NCBI RefSeq assembly: GCF_000719095.1
Contig: NZ_JOEH01000008.1
Coordinates: 248,001-312,000, forward strand
Source: Streptacidiphilus jeojiense
GTDB taxonomy: Bacteria; Actinomycetota; Actinomycetes; Streptomycetales; Streptomycetaceae
Direction: 5' to 3'
DNA length: 64,000 nucleotides
Shown: piece after piece, positions 26,268 to 35,348 of the stretch
Numbering within the stretch: the stretch's first letter is position 1
Layout of the letters: every line of letters begins with the position of its first letter
Position numbers and translations under genes: made by a program
The notes under the pieces: generated by a model
Database searches by the model: none
What the model was told of the DNA's origin: nothing
What the model saw: the letters and a program-made list of their open reading frames with translations, nothing else

Positions 26268-27940
26268 CGGTCCGCCCTGAGCAGGATCACGCCGCTGGTG
26301 GCGAGGCCGCCGGTGCTGACGACGGCGACCTGCGCGCCGTCCACCTGCCTCGGACCGCCCTGCCCGCGCAGTTGGACCACCGCCTCCTCGAACAGCCCCA
26401 GGCCGTGGGTGCGCCCGTGCGAGAGCTGGCCGCCGTGGGTGTTCAGGGGCAGCACGCCGTCCCTGGCGATGTTCTTGCCGCCGTCCAGGAAGTCCTTGCC
26501 CTCGCCGATCCCGCAGAAGCCCAACGCCTCGATCCAGGACAGGCAGTTGAAGGTGAATCCGTCGTACAGCTCGGCCACGTCGACGTCGGAGGGGCGCAGT
26601 GAGGTGCGCGACCACAAGTGTGCGGCCTGGCCGAGCACCTGCGGTTCATGGGTCAGCGTGCTCTGGTCCCATTCGAGCCGCTCCAGGATCTGCGTTCCGA
26701 CCGCCTCCACCAGCACCGGCGGCCTGGCCTGGTCCCGGGCCAGGTCCTGTGCGGCGTCGACGGCCGAGACGATCACGGCGACGGCCCCGTCGCAGGGCAC
26801 GTCGCAGTCGTAGAGCCCGAACGGGGTGGTGACCGTCCGGGCCTGCAGGTAGTCGTCCATGGTCAGCGGGTCGCGGTAGACCGCCGTCGGGTTGAGCGCG
26901 GCGTTCGCCCGCTGGTTGAGCGCGATCCAGCCCAGCGTCTCGCGGGTGGTCCCGTACTGGTGGAAGTGCCGCTGGGCGTTCTGGGCCAGGGTGTGCGCGG
27001 CCGACACCGCGCCGAACGGCTTCAGCCAGCCGGCGTCCCCCGAGCCGGCGGCGCCGGGGTCCAGGCTGCCGCGGCGCAACAGTTCGCTGTAGCTGGCCTC
27101 CCAGACGGTCCGGAAGCACAGCACGTGCCGGGCCAGGCCGCCGGCGACCGCCAGCATCGCCGCGATCACCGAGCCGCCCGGACCGAAGGTCTCGCCGCCG
27201 CCGTTGTACCAGGTGGGCCGGATGCCCAGGGCGGACTCCAGGGCTGTCACGCCGCCTTCGGAGAAGCCGCCGAAGGCTCCGGCGCCCGGGTAGCTGGCCA
27301 GTCCGTCGATGTCGTCGATGGTCAGGCCGGCGTCCGCGATGGCGCGTTCGCAGGCGGTCACCGTCAGCGACAGCGGCGGGACCATCAGCCGGCGTCCGAT
27401 CTCGGAGCTGCCGATGCCGCTGATGGCGACCTCGTCCTCGAACTTGTCCGGCGTGGCCATCGGGCGCACCCGGCTGCGGAACTGATCCGGCGCCACCTCG
27501 TCCGCCGGCAGCGGGACCGGCTCGCCCTGTTCGGCCGCAGGCCGGAACAGCGGCAGCCACACCCCGCCGTCCTGCTGGAAGACCACCTCCATCCGCATGC
27601 CCAGGTGGAGCTGCTCGGGGTCGCACTCGACGGCGTTGGTGGTCAGCCTGACCCGGGGGTCCTCCTCGATCGCGACCTGGGCCACGACATAGGGGGCCGG
27701 CATCCCGGGCGGGCTGAACCGGTGGTTGACGGTGAATCCGATCAGGGTCGCGAAACCGGAGACGGCGCGCACCCCGCTCTCGCGCCCCCGGCAGTACCGG
27801 CAGACCGGTTGCGGTGGATGGATCAGGGCGGCGCACGACCCGCACTCCTGGAACCGCAACCGGCCGTCCGCCCCGGACGTCCAGTAGAACCTGTTCGCCT
27901 CCGTCAGTTGAGGCAGTGGGCGTCCTGAGGCTTCCGACAC
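26264..27940 (-). CDS. DUF35 (OB-fold/zinc ribbon)-thiolase fusion, probable aldolase
   Basis: A 558-residue fusion. Residues ~10-160 are a DUF35 domain: zinc ribbon C33xxC36...C47xxC50, then an OB-fold. Residues ~165-558 are an SCP-x/lipid-transfer-type thiolase ending in THGGQLSHGRTHGLG. The usual nucleophilic Cys of thiolases is missing: the corresponding place reads NGGGETFGPGG (246-256). In steroid catabolism, Ltp2-type thiolase homologues act as retro-aldolases and need a DUF35 domain supplied by a separate hydratase subunit; here both halves are one polypeptide. GTG 27940 has a GGGAG site; the longer open frame upstream is a P450 shadow. Confidence 0.9.
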   Translation of the reverse strand: MSEASGRPLPQLTEANRFYWTSGADGRLRFQECGSCAALIHPPQPVCRYCRGRESGVRAVSGFATLIGFTVNHRFSPPGMPAPYVVAQVAIEEDPRVRLTTNAVECDPEQLHLGMRMEVVFQQDGGVWLPLFRPAAEQGEPVPLPADEVAPDQFRSRVRPMATPDKFEDEVAISGIGSSEIGRRLMVPPLSLTVTACERAIADAGLTIDDIDGLASYPGAGAFGGFSEGGVTALESALGIRPTWYNGGGETFGPGGSVIAAMLAVAGGLARHVLCFRTVWEASYSELLRRGSLDPGAAGSGDAGWLKPFGAVSAAHTLAQNAQRHFHQYGTTRETLGWIALNQRANAALNPTAVYRDPLTMDDYLQARTVTTPFGLYDCDVPCDGAVAVIVSAVDAAQDLARDQARPPVLVEAVGTQILERLEWDQSTLTHEPQVLGQAAHLWSRTSLRPSDVDVAELYDGFTFNCLSWIEALGFCGIGEGKDFLDGGKNIARDGVLPLNTHGGQLSHGRTHGLGLFEEAVVQLRGQGGPRQVDGAQVAVVSTGGLATSGVILLRADR

Positions 27941-27953
27941 GTCGTCTCCCGGA

Positions 27954-29324
27954 TCAGTGGTCGATCTTCGCCACGGCCCTCCGGACCGTGACCGGCTCGG
28001 CGAGCCGCTGTTCGTCGCAGACCTTCTGGAGCGCGTCCAGGGTCTCGTCGAGCCCGGCCCCGAGCCTGGGGCCCGGGGTGAACGTCGCCGGGAGGTGCCG
28101 CATGCCCTGGATGACGCCGATGGTCTCGTAGTGCTCGGCGCCCTCCGGGTCGCAGACGAAGTCGGCCATCCGGTCCAGCACCTGGGTGACCATCCGCTTG
28201 AACACCATCCGCGCCACGTTGGAGCCGATGCAGCGGTGGATGCCGAGTCCGAAGCTGCTGTGCCGGTTGCCCTTGCGCTCCAGGTCGACCGTGTTGGGCT
28301 CCGGGAACACCGAGGGGTCCCGGTTGGCCATGGCCCAGGACAGCCAGAGCCGCTCGCCCTCCTTGAACCGCGTGCCGACGATCTCGCAGTCGGCGGAGAA
28401 GGTGCGTCCGTCACCGGGCGCGGGCGCGAAGTAGCGCAGGAACTCCTCGGTCGCGGAGTCCAGCAGGGCGCCCCGTTCCCGGCTCAGGCGTTCCCGCTGC
28501 CGCGGGTTCTCCGAGAGCCACTCCAGCGCGTGCGCGGTGAGCGCCGTGGTGGTGTCGAAGCCGCCGCCGATGAGCAGGGCCAGGACCCCGAGCAACTCGT
28601 CGTCGGGCGGGGTGCTGCCGTTGATGTCCGCCCGGACCAGCGCGTCCACCAGACCCGGCCGGGGGTTGGCCCGGATCTCCACGATCGAGGTGTACAGGTC
28701 GCGGCCCATCGCCCGCTGCATCTCGGTGATCCGGGCCTGGTCGGGCGAGTTCGGCGGGGTGTAGACCGAGGCGTGCGCCGGTTCGTTGTAGACGGTCCAC
28801 TTCTTCAGCTGAATGCCCATCATGGCCATCGTCAGCACGGCCGGCACGATGTTGGCGAGGTCGTCGACGAAGTCGATCCGCCCTTCCTCGATCCGCTCGT
28901 CGATGCTGGCCCGCACCACCTCGTCCACCAGCGGGATCCAGCGGTTGACCGCGGCCGGCGACAGGTACGGGTTCAGCGTCTGGCGGTAGTAGCGCTGCTC
29001 GGGCGGGTCCATCTCCAGGAACCCGCCCCGGGAGGACTTCGCCCGGGGCGGCGCCGGAATGCTGATGCCCTCGTAGCCGCGCCGCTCGCCCTTGACGTCG
29101 TGGTCGTTCGACAGCACGTCGGCGGACCGGGCGATCTCGAAGACCTCGTGGTGGCCGCTGGCCACCCAGTGCCCGTCGTACGTCTCCGACCAGGCGATCG
29201 GACACTTGCCCTGCAGTTCCTGGGTGACCGCCTCGAACTGCTCGCGGTACTCGGGAGTGTGCCGGTCGAACCGGATCGGAGCCCGCTTGCGGTCGTCCCC
29301 GCTCATGGCCCCATCCCCGCTCAT
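27954..29324 (-). CDS. Cytochrome P450
   Basis: A 456-residue P450. I-helix LLIGGGFDTTTAL, ExxR as EEFLRYF, heme loop FGLGIHRCIG with the Cys ligand. Its start overlaps the ferredoxin stop by 4 bp (ATGA), giving an electron-transfer pair; the reductase could be the one at 48974-50167. ATG 29324 is preferred; ATG 29306 is a nearby alternative. Sits between a ferredoxin and the DUF35-thiolase, so it may oxygenate a side chain before C-C cleavage. Substrate unknown. Confidence 0.96.
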   Translation of the reverse strand: MSGDGAMSGDDRKRAPIRFDRHTPEYREQFEAVTQELQGKCPIAWSETYDGHWVASGHHEVFEIARSADVLSNDHDVKGERRGYEGISIPAPPRAKSSRGGFLEMDPPEQRYYRQTLNPYLSPAAVNRWIPLVDEVVRASIDERIEEGRIDFVDDLANIVPAVLTMAMMGIQLKKWTVYNEPAHASVYTPPNSPDQARITEMQRAMGRDLYTSIVEIRANPRPGLVDALVRADINGSTPPDDELLGVLALLIGGGFDTTTALTAHALEWLSENPRQRERLSRERGALLDSATEEFLRYFAPAPGDGRTFSADCEIVGTRFKEGERLWLSWAMANRDPSVFPEPNTVDLERKGNRHSSFGLGIHRCIGSNVARMVFKRMVTQVLDRMADFVCDPEGAEHYETIGVIQGMRHLPATFTPGPRLGAGLDETLDALQKVCDEQRLAEPVTVRRAVAKIDH

Positions 29325-29533
29325 GACCTCGCCCCTGCCGTGCTCACGATGGCGATGGCCCGTTCCGGGCAGGACATGACCGCCTCGTTGACCTGGTCCT
29401 CCTGATCGGCCGGAACCTCCTCGTCGGCCACCGAGGCATGACCGTCGATCTCGCTGAGCTCGAAGACCTCCGGAGCGCGCATGGCACACAGGGTGTGCCC
29501 CTGGCAGCGATCCGGGTCGACCCGCACCTTCAC
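29321..29533 (-). CDS. 3Fe-4S ferredoxin
   Basis: A 70-residue ferredoxin with C10, C16 and C55 as cluster ligands (CQGHTLCAMRAPEVFEL, SCPERA). Alanine at position 20 marks the 3Fe-4S class that feeds bacterial P450s. Four-bp overlap with the P450 downstream. Contrast with the four-cysteine version at 266-454. Confidence 0.95.
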   Translation of the reverse strand: MKVRVDPDRCQGHTLCAMRAPEVFELSEIDGHASVADEEVPADQEDQVNEAVMSCPERAIAIVSTAGARS

Positions 29534-29561
29534 GATGAATCTCCTCCTGCTTCGCAGCGAC

Positions 29562-30974
29562 CTACTTCACGTCCGCCATCGTCTTGCCGACGTCCGCCAG
29601 GGTGAGGGGCTTGCCGTAGTTGCCGGTGAACTTGTACGCGACGCTGTCGCAGCGGTACGCGCCGGTGTTGGGCTTGAAGTCGGCCGGGACCCAGCCGGTC
29701 GCCGTCGCCTTCTCCGCGTTGAAGCACTTGGGGGGCTCGGTGGTGCTGCTCAGGTCGACCGGTGCCTGCAGTCCTCCGCCGGTCCAGGCGGTCTGCTTCA
29801 TCGCGTTCTGGTAGACGCAGGTGCGGGTCAGCGTGGTGCAGTCGGACGCCGCGGTGGCGAACAGCAGCCAGGCCGAGAAGGCGCGCAGCGCGGGCAGGGT
29901 GAGCTGGGCCTTGGGGTCGTACTTGGCGTAGAGGTCGACGACCTGCTGGGTGGCCGGGTTGGACGAGGCCTTCTCCGGCGGGTAGACGCCGCTGATGTCC
30001 GCGTAGTTGTTCTGGGCGGACAGTGCCGCGGAGCCGGCCAGCGCGATGAAGGCGGGGCCGTAGGCGTTGTTGTTGGTGTCGATCCAGTCGAGCTTGTAGC
30101 CGATGTTGGTGAGCACCTGCTCCAGCTTGGCCAGGCTGGCGAAGTCGCCGTTGAAGACCAGGCCCTTGACCTTCTTGCTCTTCAGCGACTGGGCGTAGGG
30201 GGTCCAGTCGGACACCCCGGTGGCCGGGTACAGGTCCGAGTAGCTGAGCTTGCCGCCCAGCGCCGGGATCTGCTCGGCCAGCTGCGCGGCGATGACCTTG
30301 GTGATCGGCGAGTCGCCGGAGATCACACCGACCGCGTCGGCCGAGTCCGGGTACGCCTCCTTGATCAGCCAGGAGTAGAAGTCCGCGTAGGGCGCGTAGC
30401 CGACCGAGGCGCCGCCGGCGATCACCTGGAGGTCCGCCCCGGTGGACAGGATCTGGCCGGGCTGCGCCGGGAACTCGGGCAGCAGGCAGTTCAACCGGTT
30501 CTTGACGCCGAGGTCGTCCAGGGCGGCGCTGCCGCCGACGTCCGCGAAGTCCGACTGGCAGGACGCCAGCACCTGCTGCGCGTCCGCGAAGTAGGCGGCG
30601 TCCCGGGTTACCGGCACGATCTTGCGTCCGTTGATGCCGCCGGCCGCGTTGCACCAGGCGGCGAACACCTTGGCCGCGTCCACGAGTTCGGGGTTCTTGG
30701 TGAAGCCCATGTCGGTGAAGACACCGAGCTTGATCTCGGCCGCGGTGACCCCCTGCGAGGTCGAACTCGCGGGCGTGCCGGGCTTGCAGACGTTCTTCAG
30801 AGTGCCGAAGTCCGCCTGGGAGGCGGCGGCCGCGGACGAGGCGGTCCCGGCGGATGCGGTGGCGGTGTTGCCGGCTGTGGTGTTGTTCGAGCGGGAGGCA
30901 CAGCCGGCCATCGCCAGCGTGGTCACGACCACACCGACGGACAGGCATCTCAGGCGTCTCATACGGCTGCTCAT
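29562..30974 (-). CDS. ABC-transporter substrate-binding lipoprotein (branched-chain amino acid type)
   Basis: A 470-residue extracytoplasmic binding protein. The signal peptide is basic (MSSRMRRLR), then hydrophobic, with lipobox AMAGC and lipidated Cys25, followed by a Ser/Thr/Ala linker. The body has two type I periplasmic-binding lobes (EIKLGVFTDMGFTKN; GVSDWTPYAQSLK; IGYKLDWIDT). No permease or ATPase is in this window, so it is an orphan component. Family members bind small acids, amides and aromatic compounds. It is flanked by CaiB and ferredoxin/P450 genes and may supply the operon's substrate. AGGAG precedes ATG 30974. Confidence 0.92.
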   Translation of the reverse strand: MSSRMRRLRCLSVGVVVTTLAMAGCASRSNNTTAGNTATASAGTASSAAAASQADFGTLKNVCKPGTPASSTSQGVTAAEIKLGVFTDMGFTKNPELVDAAKVFAAWCNAAGGINGRKIVPVTRDAAYFADAQQVLASCQSDFADVGGSAALDDLGVKNRLNCLLPEFPAQPGQILSTGADLQVIAGGASVGYAPYADFYSWLIKEAYPDSADAVGVISGDSPITKVIAAQLAEQIPALGGKLSYSDLYPATGVSDWTPYAQSLKSKKVKGLVFNGDFASLAKLEQVLTNIGYKLDWIDTNNNAYGPAFIALAGSAALSAQNNYADISGVYPPEKASSNPATQQVVDLYAKYDPKAQLTLPALRAFSAWLLFATAASDCTTLTRTCVYQNAMKQTAWTGGGLQAPVDLSSTTEPPKCFNAEKATATGWVPADFKPNTGAYRCDSVAYKFTGNYGKPLTLADVGKTMADVK

Positions 30975-30996
30975 GCGGACACTCCTAGGGGCAGTA

Positions 30997-31011
30997 AGTT
31001 CTTCAGGAACT
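30997..31011. other. Small hairpin between CaiB and binding-protein genes
   Basis: AGTTC-TTCAG-GAACT is a perfect 5-bp stem with a 5-nt loop in the 58-bp gap between the CaiB stop (31033) and the binding-protein start (30974). It may trim or stabilise the message, raising or lowering the lipoprotein's share of the transcript. Confidence 0.4.
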
Positions 31012-31032
31012 GGCTCTCGGGTGGCACGGAGA

Positions 31033-32238
31033 TCACGTGACTGCGCCCGCCGCCTTGAGCGCGATGATGCGGTCCCAGTCCAGGCCCAGTTCCTGGAGGA
31101 TCTCCTCGGTCTGGGCGGCGAACTCGGGGGCCGGCCCCAGCTGCGGGGCGCTGACGTCGAACTGCACCGGGCTGGCGGCCAGTTCGAGCTCACCGGCCCG
31201 GAGCACGTACTCGTTGGCCCGGACCTGCGCGTCACCGGCCACCTGCAGCGAGTCCTGCACCGGGGCCCACGGCCCGGACAGCGAGGCGAAGCGCTCGCTC
31301 CACTCCGCCAACGTCCGGGTGGCGAAGACCTCCCGCAGCATCTTGACGGCCTGTTCGGTGTTCTGCCCGATCAGTTCGACGGTGGCGAAGCGCGGGTCCT
31401 CGGCCAGTTCGGGCCGGTCGATGTGGCGGCAGAACTCGGCCCAGAACTTGCCCGGCTGCAGCAGCGCCAGGGTGAGGTGGTAGCCGTCGGAGGTGGTGTA
31501 GATGCCCGACAGCGGATTGGTCGGCGAGCCGTGGCCGCCCAGCACGGCGGCGACGAAGGGCTTGTCCAGGTGCAGCGAGAGGGCGATCCCGTGGCCCATC
31601 GCCCACACCCCGCTGCCGAGCAGCGAGACGTCCACGATCGACGGCTCACCGGTGCGCTCGCGCTTGAGCAGCGCGGCCGCGATCCCGCCGGCCAGGTTGG
31701 TCCCGGAGATGGTGTCCCCGAAGGCCGGCACCGGCGGATTGACCACTCCGTCGGTGCCCTTGGGGGTGAGGCTGGCGGCGATGCCGGCGCGGGCCCAGAA
31801 GGCGGTGCTGTCGTAGCCGCCCTTCTCCGCCTCCGCGCCGCGCGGGCCCAGCGCGCTTCCCCGGGCGTAGACGATCCGGGGGTTCACCGCCCGCACGTCC
31901 TCGACGTCGAAGCCCAGCTTGCGCCGGCCCTGGGGCAGGAAGCTGGTCAGGAACACGTCCGCCTGGCGGATGAGGTCGTGCAGCACCTCTCTGCCCTCGG
32001 GCTTGGACATGTCCAGGCCGATGCTGCGCTTGCCGCGGTTGGCGTGCTCGACATTGGGGTTGGGGTCGCCCTCGACCTTGAACGTGCCGGTCTGCCGCAA
32101 CCCGCGCTGGGGGTCGCCGGTGACGGCGTGCTCGACCTTGATGACGTCGGCGCCCCAGTCGGCGAGCACGGCGCCCGCCGAGGGCACGAAGCCGTACATG
32201 GCGACCTCCAGGACCCGGATGCCTTCCAGCGGCCTCAT
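31033..32238 (-). CDS. CaiB/BaiF family CoA-transferase
   Basis: A 401-residue class III CoA-transferase (LEGIRVLEVAMYGFVPSAGAVLADWGADVIKVE, then NRGKRSIGLDMSKPEG). The N-terminal segment PSAGAVLADWGADVIKVE is canonical. Overlaps the upstream aldehyde dehydrogenase by 4 bp: the dehydrogenase makes an acid, and this enzyme could pass CoA to it. Paralogue of the 4916 gene but not closely similar. Substrate unknown. Confidence 0.94.
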   Translation of the reverse strand: MRPLEGIRVLEVAMYGFVPSAGAVLADWGADVIKVEHAVTGDPQRGLRQTGTFKVEGDPNPNVEHANRGKRSIGLDMSKPEGREVLHDLIRQADVFLTSFLPQGRRKLGFDVEDVRAVNPRIVYARGSALGPRGAEAEKGGYDSTAFWARAGIAASLTPKGTDGVVNPPVPAFGDTISGTNLAGGIAAALLKRERTGEPSIVDVSLLGSGVWAMGHGIALSLHLDKPFVAAVLGGHGSPTNPLSGIYTTSDGYHLTLALLQPGKFWAEFCRHIDRPELAEDPRFATVELIGQNTEQAVKMLREVFATRTLAEWSERFASLSGPWAPVQDSLQVAGDAQVRANEYVLRAGELELAASPVQFDVSAPQLGPAPEFAAQTEEILQELGLDWDRIIALKAAGAVT

Positions 32239-33692
32239 GACTCAGCCGCCTCGGCGGCCGGCAGCACCGTCGCGAAGGACTTGTACTCCAGGAACTCCTC
32301 CAGGCCGGCCACCCCGCTCTCGCGGCCGATGCCGGACTGCTTGTAGCCGCCGAACGGGACGTCGGCCGCGAAGTAGTTGCCGCCGTTGATGCTGAAGGTG
32401 CCGGTGCGGATCCGGCGCGCCAGCGCCACGGCCCGCTCCTCGTCGCCGCTCTGGATCCCGCCGGACAGGCCGAAGATGGAGTTGTTGGCGATGCGCACGG
32501 CATCGTCGTCGTCGTCGAACGGGATCACCGCGAGCACCGGTCCGAAGACCTCGTCCTGGGCGATCTCGCTGTCCGGGTCGACGTTGCCGAGCAGGGTGGG
32601 CATGTAGAAGAAGCCGGGGTCGACCTTCTCGCCACCGGTGACCAGCGTGGCGCCGGCCGCGACGGCCCGCTTGACCATGCCGTCGACCTTGTCCCGCTGC
32701 CGTTCGCTGATCAGTGGTCCGGCGAAGGTCTTGATGTCGGTGGGGTCGCCGAGGGTGACCCGGCCGAGGCCCGCCGCGACCATCGCCACGATCTCGTCGT
32801 GGTGCTCCCTGGGCACCAGCAGCCGCGAGGTGAGCGCGCAGCCCTGACCGGAGTGGGAGCAGATGGTGAAGGCCGAGAACATGGCCGCGGTGGCGAAGTC
32901 GGCGTCGTCGAGGATGACCATGGCGGACTTGCCGCCGAGCTCCAGGAAGAGCTTCTTGACGGTGGTGCTGGCCGCGGCCATGATCCGGCGGCCGGTGGCG
33001 GTGGAGCCGGTGAAGCTCACCATGTCGACGCCGGGATGGGTGGTGAGCAGCTCGCCCACCTCGACCGAGGAGGAGACCAGCACGTTCACCACGCCGGGCG
33101 GGATGTCCGTGTGCTCGGCGATCAGCTCGCCGAGGAACAGCGTGGTCAACGGGGTGTCAGGGGCGCCCTTGAGGACGACGGTGCAGCCGGCCGCCAGCGA
33201 GGGGGCGAGCTTGGCCAGGGCGAGCTGGTTGGGGTAGTTGTACGCGGTGATCCCGGCGACGACCCCGACCGCCTCCTTCTCCACCCAGCGGCGGTGGCGC
33301 TGGCCGCGGATCTCCCGCTCGCCGAGCTCCTCGGTCAGCGGGTACTTGCGCAGCAGGTCGGCGTAGTAGCGGACCAGCTTGACCGGGTCCTCCAGCTGCG
33401 GGCCGTAGGTGAGCATCCGAGGGGCGCCGACCTCGGCGATGGTCAGCTCGCGCAGCTCCTCCAGATGGTCCGTCAGCGCCTGGTGCAGCTGGTCCAGGCA
33501 GCGGATCCGCAGCTGCACGTCGGTGGACCAGGCGGTGGTGTCGAAGGCCCGGCGGGCGGCCGCGACGGCGGCCTCGGCGTCGGCGACCGTGGCGTCCGGG
33601 GCCTGGTCCAGGACCTGGCCGGTGGCGGGGTTGAGCGAGGCGAAGGTCTTCTCGGTCCCGACCAGGCGACCGTCGATGAGCAGGCGCTTCAC
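32235..33692 (-). CDS. Aldehyde dehydrogenase
   Basis: A 485-residue aldehyde dehydrogenase with catalytic Cys in HSGQGCALTSRLL and Glu in LELGGKSAMVI. GTG start at 33692 overlaps the SDR stop (GTGA). SDR, aldehyde dehydrogenase and CaiB are consecutive, so alcohol to aldehyde to acid to acyl-CoA is an easy reading of these three genes. Confidence 0.95.
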   Translation of the reverse strand: MKRLLIDGRLVGTEKTFASLNPATGQVLDQAPDATVADAEAAVAAARRAFDTTAWSTDVQLRIRCLDQLHQALTDHLEELRELTIAEVGAPRMLTYGPQLEDPVKLVRYYADLLRKYPLTEELGEREIRGQRHRRWVEKEAVGVVAGITAYNYPNQLALAKLAPSLAAGCTVVLKGAPDTPLTTLFLGELIAEHTDIPPGVVNVLVSSSVEVGELLTTHPGVDMVSFTGSTATGRRIMAAASTTVKKLFLELGGKSAMVILDDADFATAAMFSAFTICSHSGQGCALTSRLLVPREHHDEIVAMVAAGLGRVTLGDPTDIKTFAGPLISERQRDKVDGMVKRAVAAGATLVTGGEKVDPGFFYMPTLLGNVDPDSEIAQDEVFGPVLAVIPFDDDDDAVRIANNSIFGLSGGIQSGDEERAVALARRIRTGTFSINGGNYFAADVPFGGYKQSGIGRESGVAGLEEFLEYKSFATVLPAAEAAES

Positions 33693-34420
33693 AGGCGCAC
33701 CACCTGTCCGCCGTCCACGCTCACGACCTGGCCGGTGAGCCAGCCCGCGGCGTCGGAGAGCAGGAACAGCACGGTGTTCGCCATGTCCTCGGGGGTGCCC
33801 ATCCGCTTCAGCGCCAGGCCCTGGACCATCCGGTCCTGGAACTCCTCGGGCACGATGCTGCGGGTGGCCTCGGTGTCGGTGGGGCCCGGCGCGATCCCGT
33901 TGACCCGGATGTTGCGGCCGCCCAGCTCCATGGCGAGCGAGGCGGTCAGGTGGTTGATCCCGGCCTTGGCCAGCCCGTAGTAGCCGCTGGCCATCCAGGC
34001 GGCGGTGGACGACTGGTTGACGATGGCCCCGCCGTCGGTCATGTGCGGGGCGACGGCGCGGGTGACGTACAGCGCGCCCATCAGGTTCACCTGGAGGAAC
34101 CGGGTGAGGTAGTCGAGCGGGACCGTGAGCAGCCCGTCCCGCCTCATGCTGTGGAAGATGGCCGCGTTGTTCACCAGGTAGTCGATGCGGCCGAACTCCG
34201 CCATCACCGAGGCCGCCAGCGCGTCGGCGGACTCCGGGTCCGCGACGTCCACCTTGACGTAGAGCGCCCCGTCGATCTCCTTGGCCACGCGCTGGCCCTG
34301 CTCCTCGTTCAGCTCGGCCACCACCACCCGCGCGCCCTCGGCGGCCAGCGCCCGGGCGTAGCCCTCGCCGATGCCCTGCCCTGCGCCGGTGACGATGGCT
34401 ACCTTGTCCTGGAACCGCAT
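33689..34420 (-). CDS. Short-chain dehydrogenase
   Basis: A 243-residue SDR: TGAGQGIG at ~12-19, NNAA, catalytic Ser in VNQSSTAAW, YYGLAKAG with Tyr/Lys. ATG 34420 (MRFQDKV) has AAGGAGG just upstream; the open frame continues to 34486 but would include promoter DNA. First gene of the eight-gene minus operon (34420-25380). A degenerate operator copy lies 25-39 bp upstream of the start. Confidence 0.93.
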   Translation of the reverse strand: MRFQDKVAIVTGAGQGIGEGYARALAAEGARVVVAELNEEQGQRVAKEIDGALYVKVDVADPESADALAASVMAEFGRIDYLVNNAAIFHSMRRDGLLTVPLDYLTRFLQVNLMGALYVTRAVAPHMTDGGAIVNQSSTAAWMASGYYGLAKAGINHLTASLAMELGGRNIRVNGIAPGPTDTEATRSIVPEEFQDRMVQGLALKRMGTPEDMANTVLFLLSDAAGWLTGQVVSVDGGQVVRL

Positions 34421-34444
34421 CCTGCCTCCTTGCTCGGATATGCC

Positions 34445-34459
34445 GGAAACTACATTCTC
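34445..34459. promoter_or_regulatory. Degenerate GAGAA-N5-TTCTC operator
   Basis: On the minus strand GAGAATGTAGTTTCC matches 8 of 10 arm positions. It lies 25-39 bp upstream of the 34420 SDR start, in the 205-bp gap shared with the divergent SDR-oxygenase operon. Confidence 0.5.
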
Positions 34460-34589
34460 CCCACGCGCAAAGCAACCGTCTGGCAACGAGAATGTAATCT
34501 ACGCTGGTAGCGCCCACAATCGCAGCAGAGCAGCCAGGAGCAGCCGTCTCAGGAAGCACCGCCGAGGGGCTTTCCCGGACTGCAGACCG

Positions 34590-34604
34590 GAGAATAATGT
34601 TCTC
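34590..34604. promoter_or_regulatory. GAGAA-N5-TTCTC operator (perfect arms)
   Basis: GAGAATAATGTTCTC: perfect 5-bp arms, 21 bp upstream of the SDR GTG start at 34626. One of the best copies of the window-wide palindrome. Confidence 0.8.
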
Positions 34605-34625
34605 TGATATGGAAGGGAGATTCTT

Positions 34626-35348
34626 GTGATCAGCACAGCCACGATCAAGACCGCAGTGGTCACCGGAGGCGGCTCGGGCATCGGCCGCGCCATCGCCGAG
34701 CGCCTGCGTGCCGACGGCTACCAGGTCGCCGCGCTCGACCTCAATCCGCTGGACGGGAGCGACGACCTGGCGGCCGACGTCACCGACCGGGCCCAGGTGG
34801 ACGCCGCGCTGGACGACGTCAGGAAGCGTCTGGGGCCGGTCACCATCCTGGTCAACGCGGCGGGCATGGACGGCTTCAAGCGGTTCGCCGACCTCTCCTT
34901 CGCCAGCTGGCAGCGGCTGATCGACGTCAATCTGAACGGCGTCTTCCACTGCGTCCAGGCGGTGCTCCCGGACATGGTGGAGGCCGGCTGGGGACGGATC
35001 GTCAACATCTCCTCCTCCAGCGCCCAGTCGGGGCAGCCGTTCATGACGCACTACGTGGCGTCCAAGTCGGCGGTCAACGGACTGACCAAGGCGCTGGCCC
35101 TGGAGCTGGGCCCGGCCGGCATCACCGTCAACGCGGTACCGCCCGGCTTCATCGACACCCCGATGCTGCGCAGGGCGGAGGCGCGCGAGCTGATCGGCGG
35201 AACGGTCGAGGACCACATCCAGCGGACCCCGGTGCGCCGGGTCGGGCGCCCCGAGGACATCGCCGCGGCCTGCTCCTTCCTGGTCTCGGAAGAGGCCGGG
35301 TACATCACCGGGCAGATCCTCGGCGTGAACGGCGGCCGGAACACATGA
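34626..35348 (+). CDS. FabG-like SDR, paralogue of 9008-9775
   Basis: A 240-residue SDR with TGGGSGIG, NAAG, NISSSSAQSG, HYVASKSA and C-terminal NGGRNT. Very similar to the 9008-9775 protein over the whole length from PDMVEAGWGRIVN to the end. GTG 34626 with GGAAGGGAG upstream. It leads an operon with a CMD protein, Rieske oxygenase, a small unknown protein and an amidohydrolase. Probably oxidises the diol or alcohol from the oxygenase. Confidence 0.93.
   Translation: MISTATIKTAVVTGGGSGIGRAIAERLRADGYQVAALDLNPLDGSDDLAADVTDRAQVDAALDDVRKRLGPVTILVNAAGMDGFKRFADLSFASWQRLIDVNLNGVFHCVQAVLPDMVEAGWGRIVNISSSSAQSGQPFMTHYVASKSAVNGLTKALALELGPAGITVNAVPPGFIDTPMLRRAEARELIGGTVEDHIQRTPVRRVGRPEDIAAACSFLVSEEAGYITGQILGVNGGRNT

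Noticed and set aside
26264..28414. Longer version of the DUF35-thiolase starting at 28414
   Set aside because: Residues before the GTG at 27940 are a low-complexity shadow of the P450; a good ribosome-binding site precedes 27940.
34488..34502. GAGAATGTAATCTAC as a further operator copy
   Set aside because: The right arm matches only 2 of 5 positions; too weak to list beside the other sites in the same gap.
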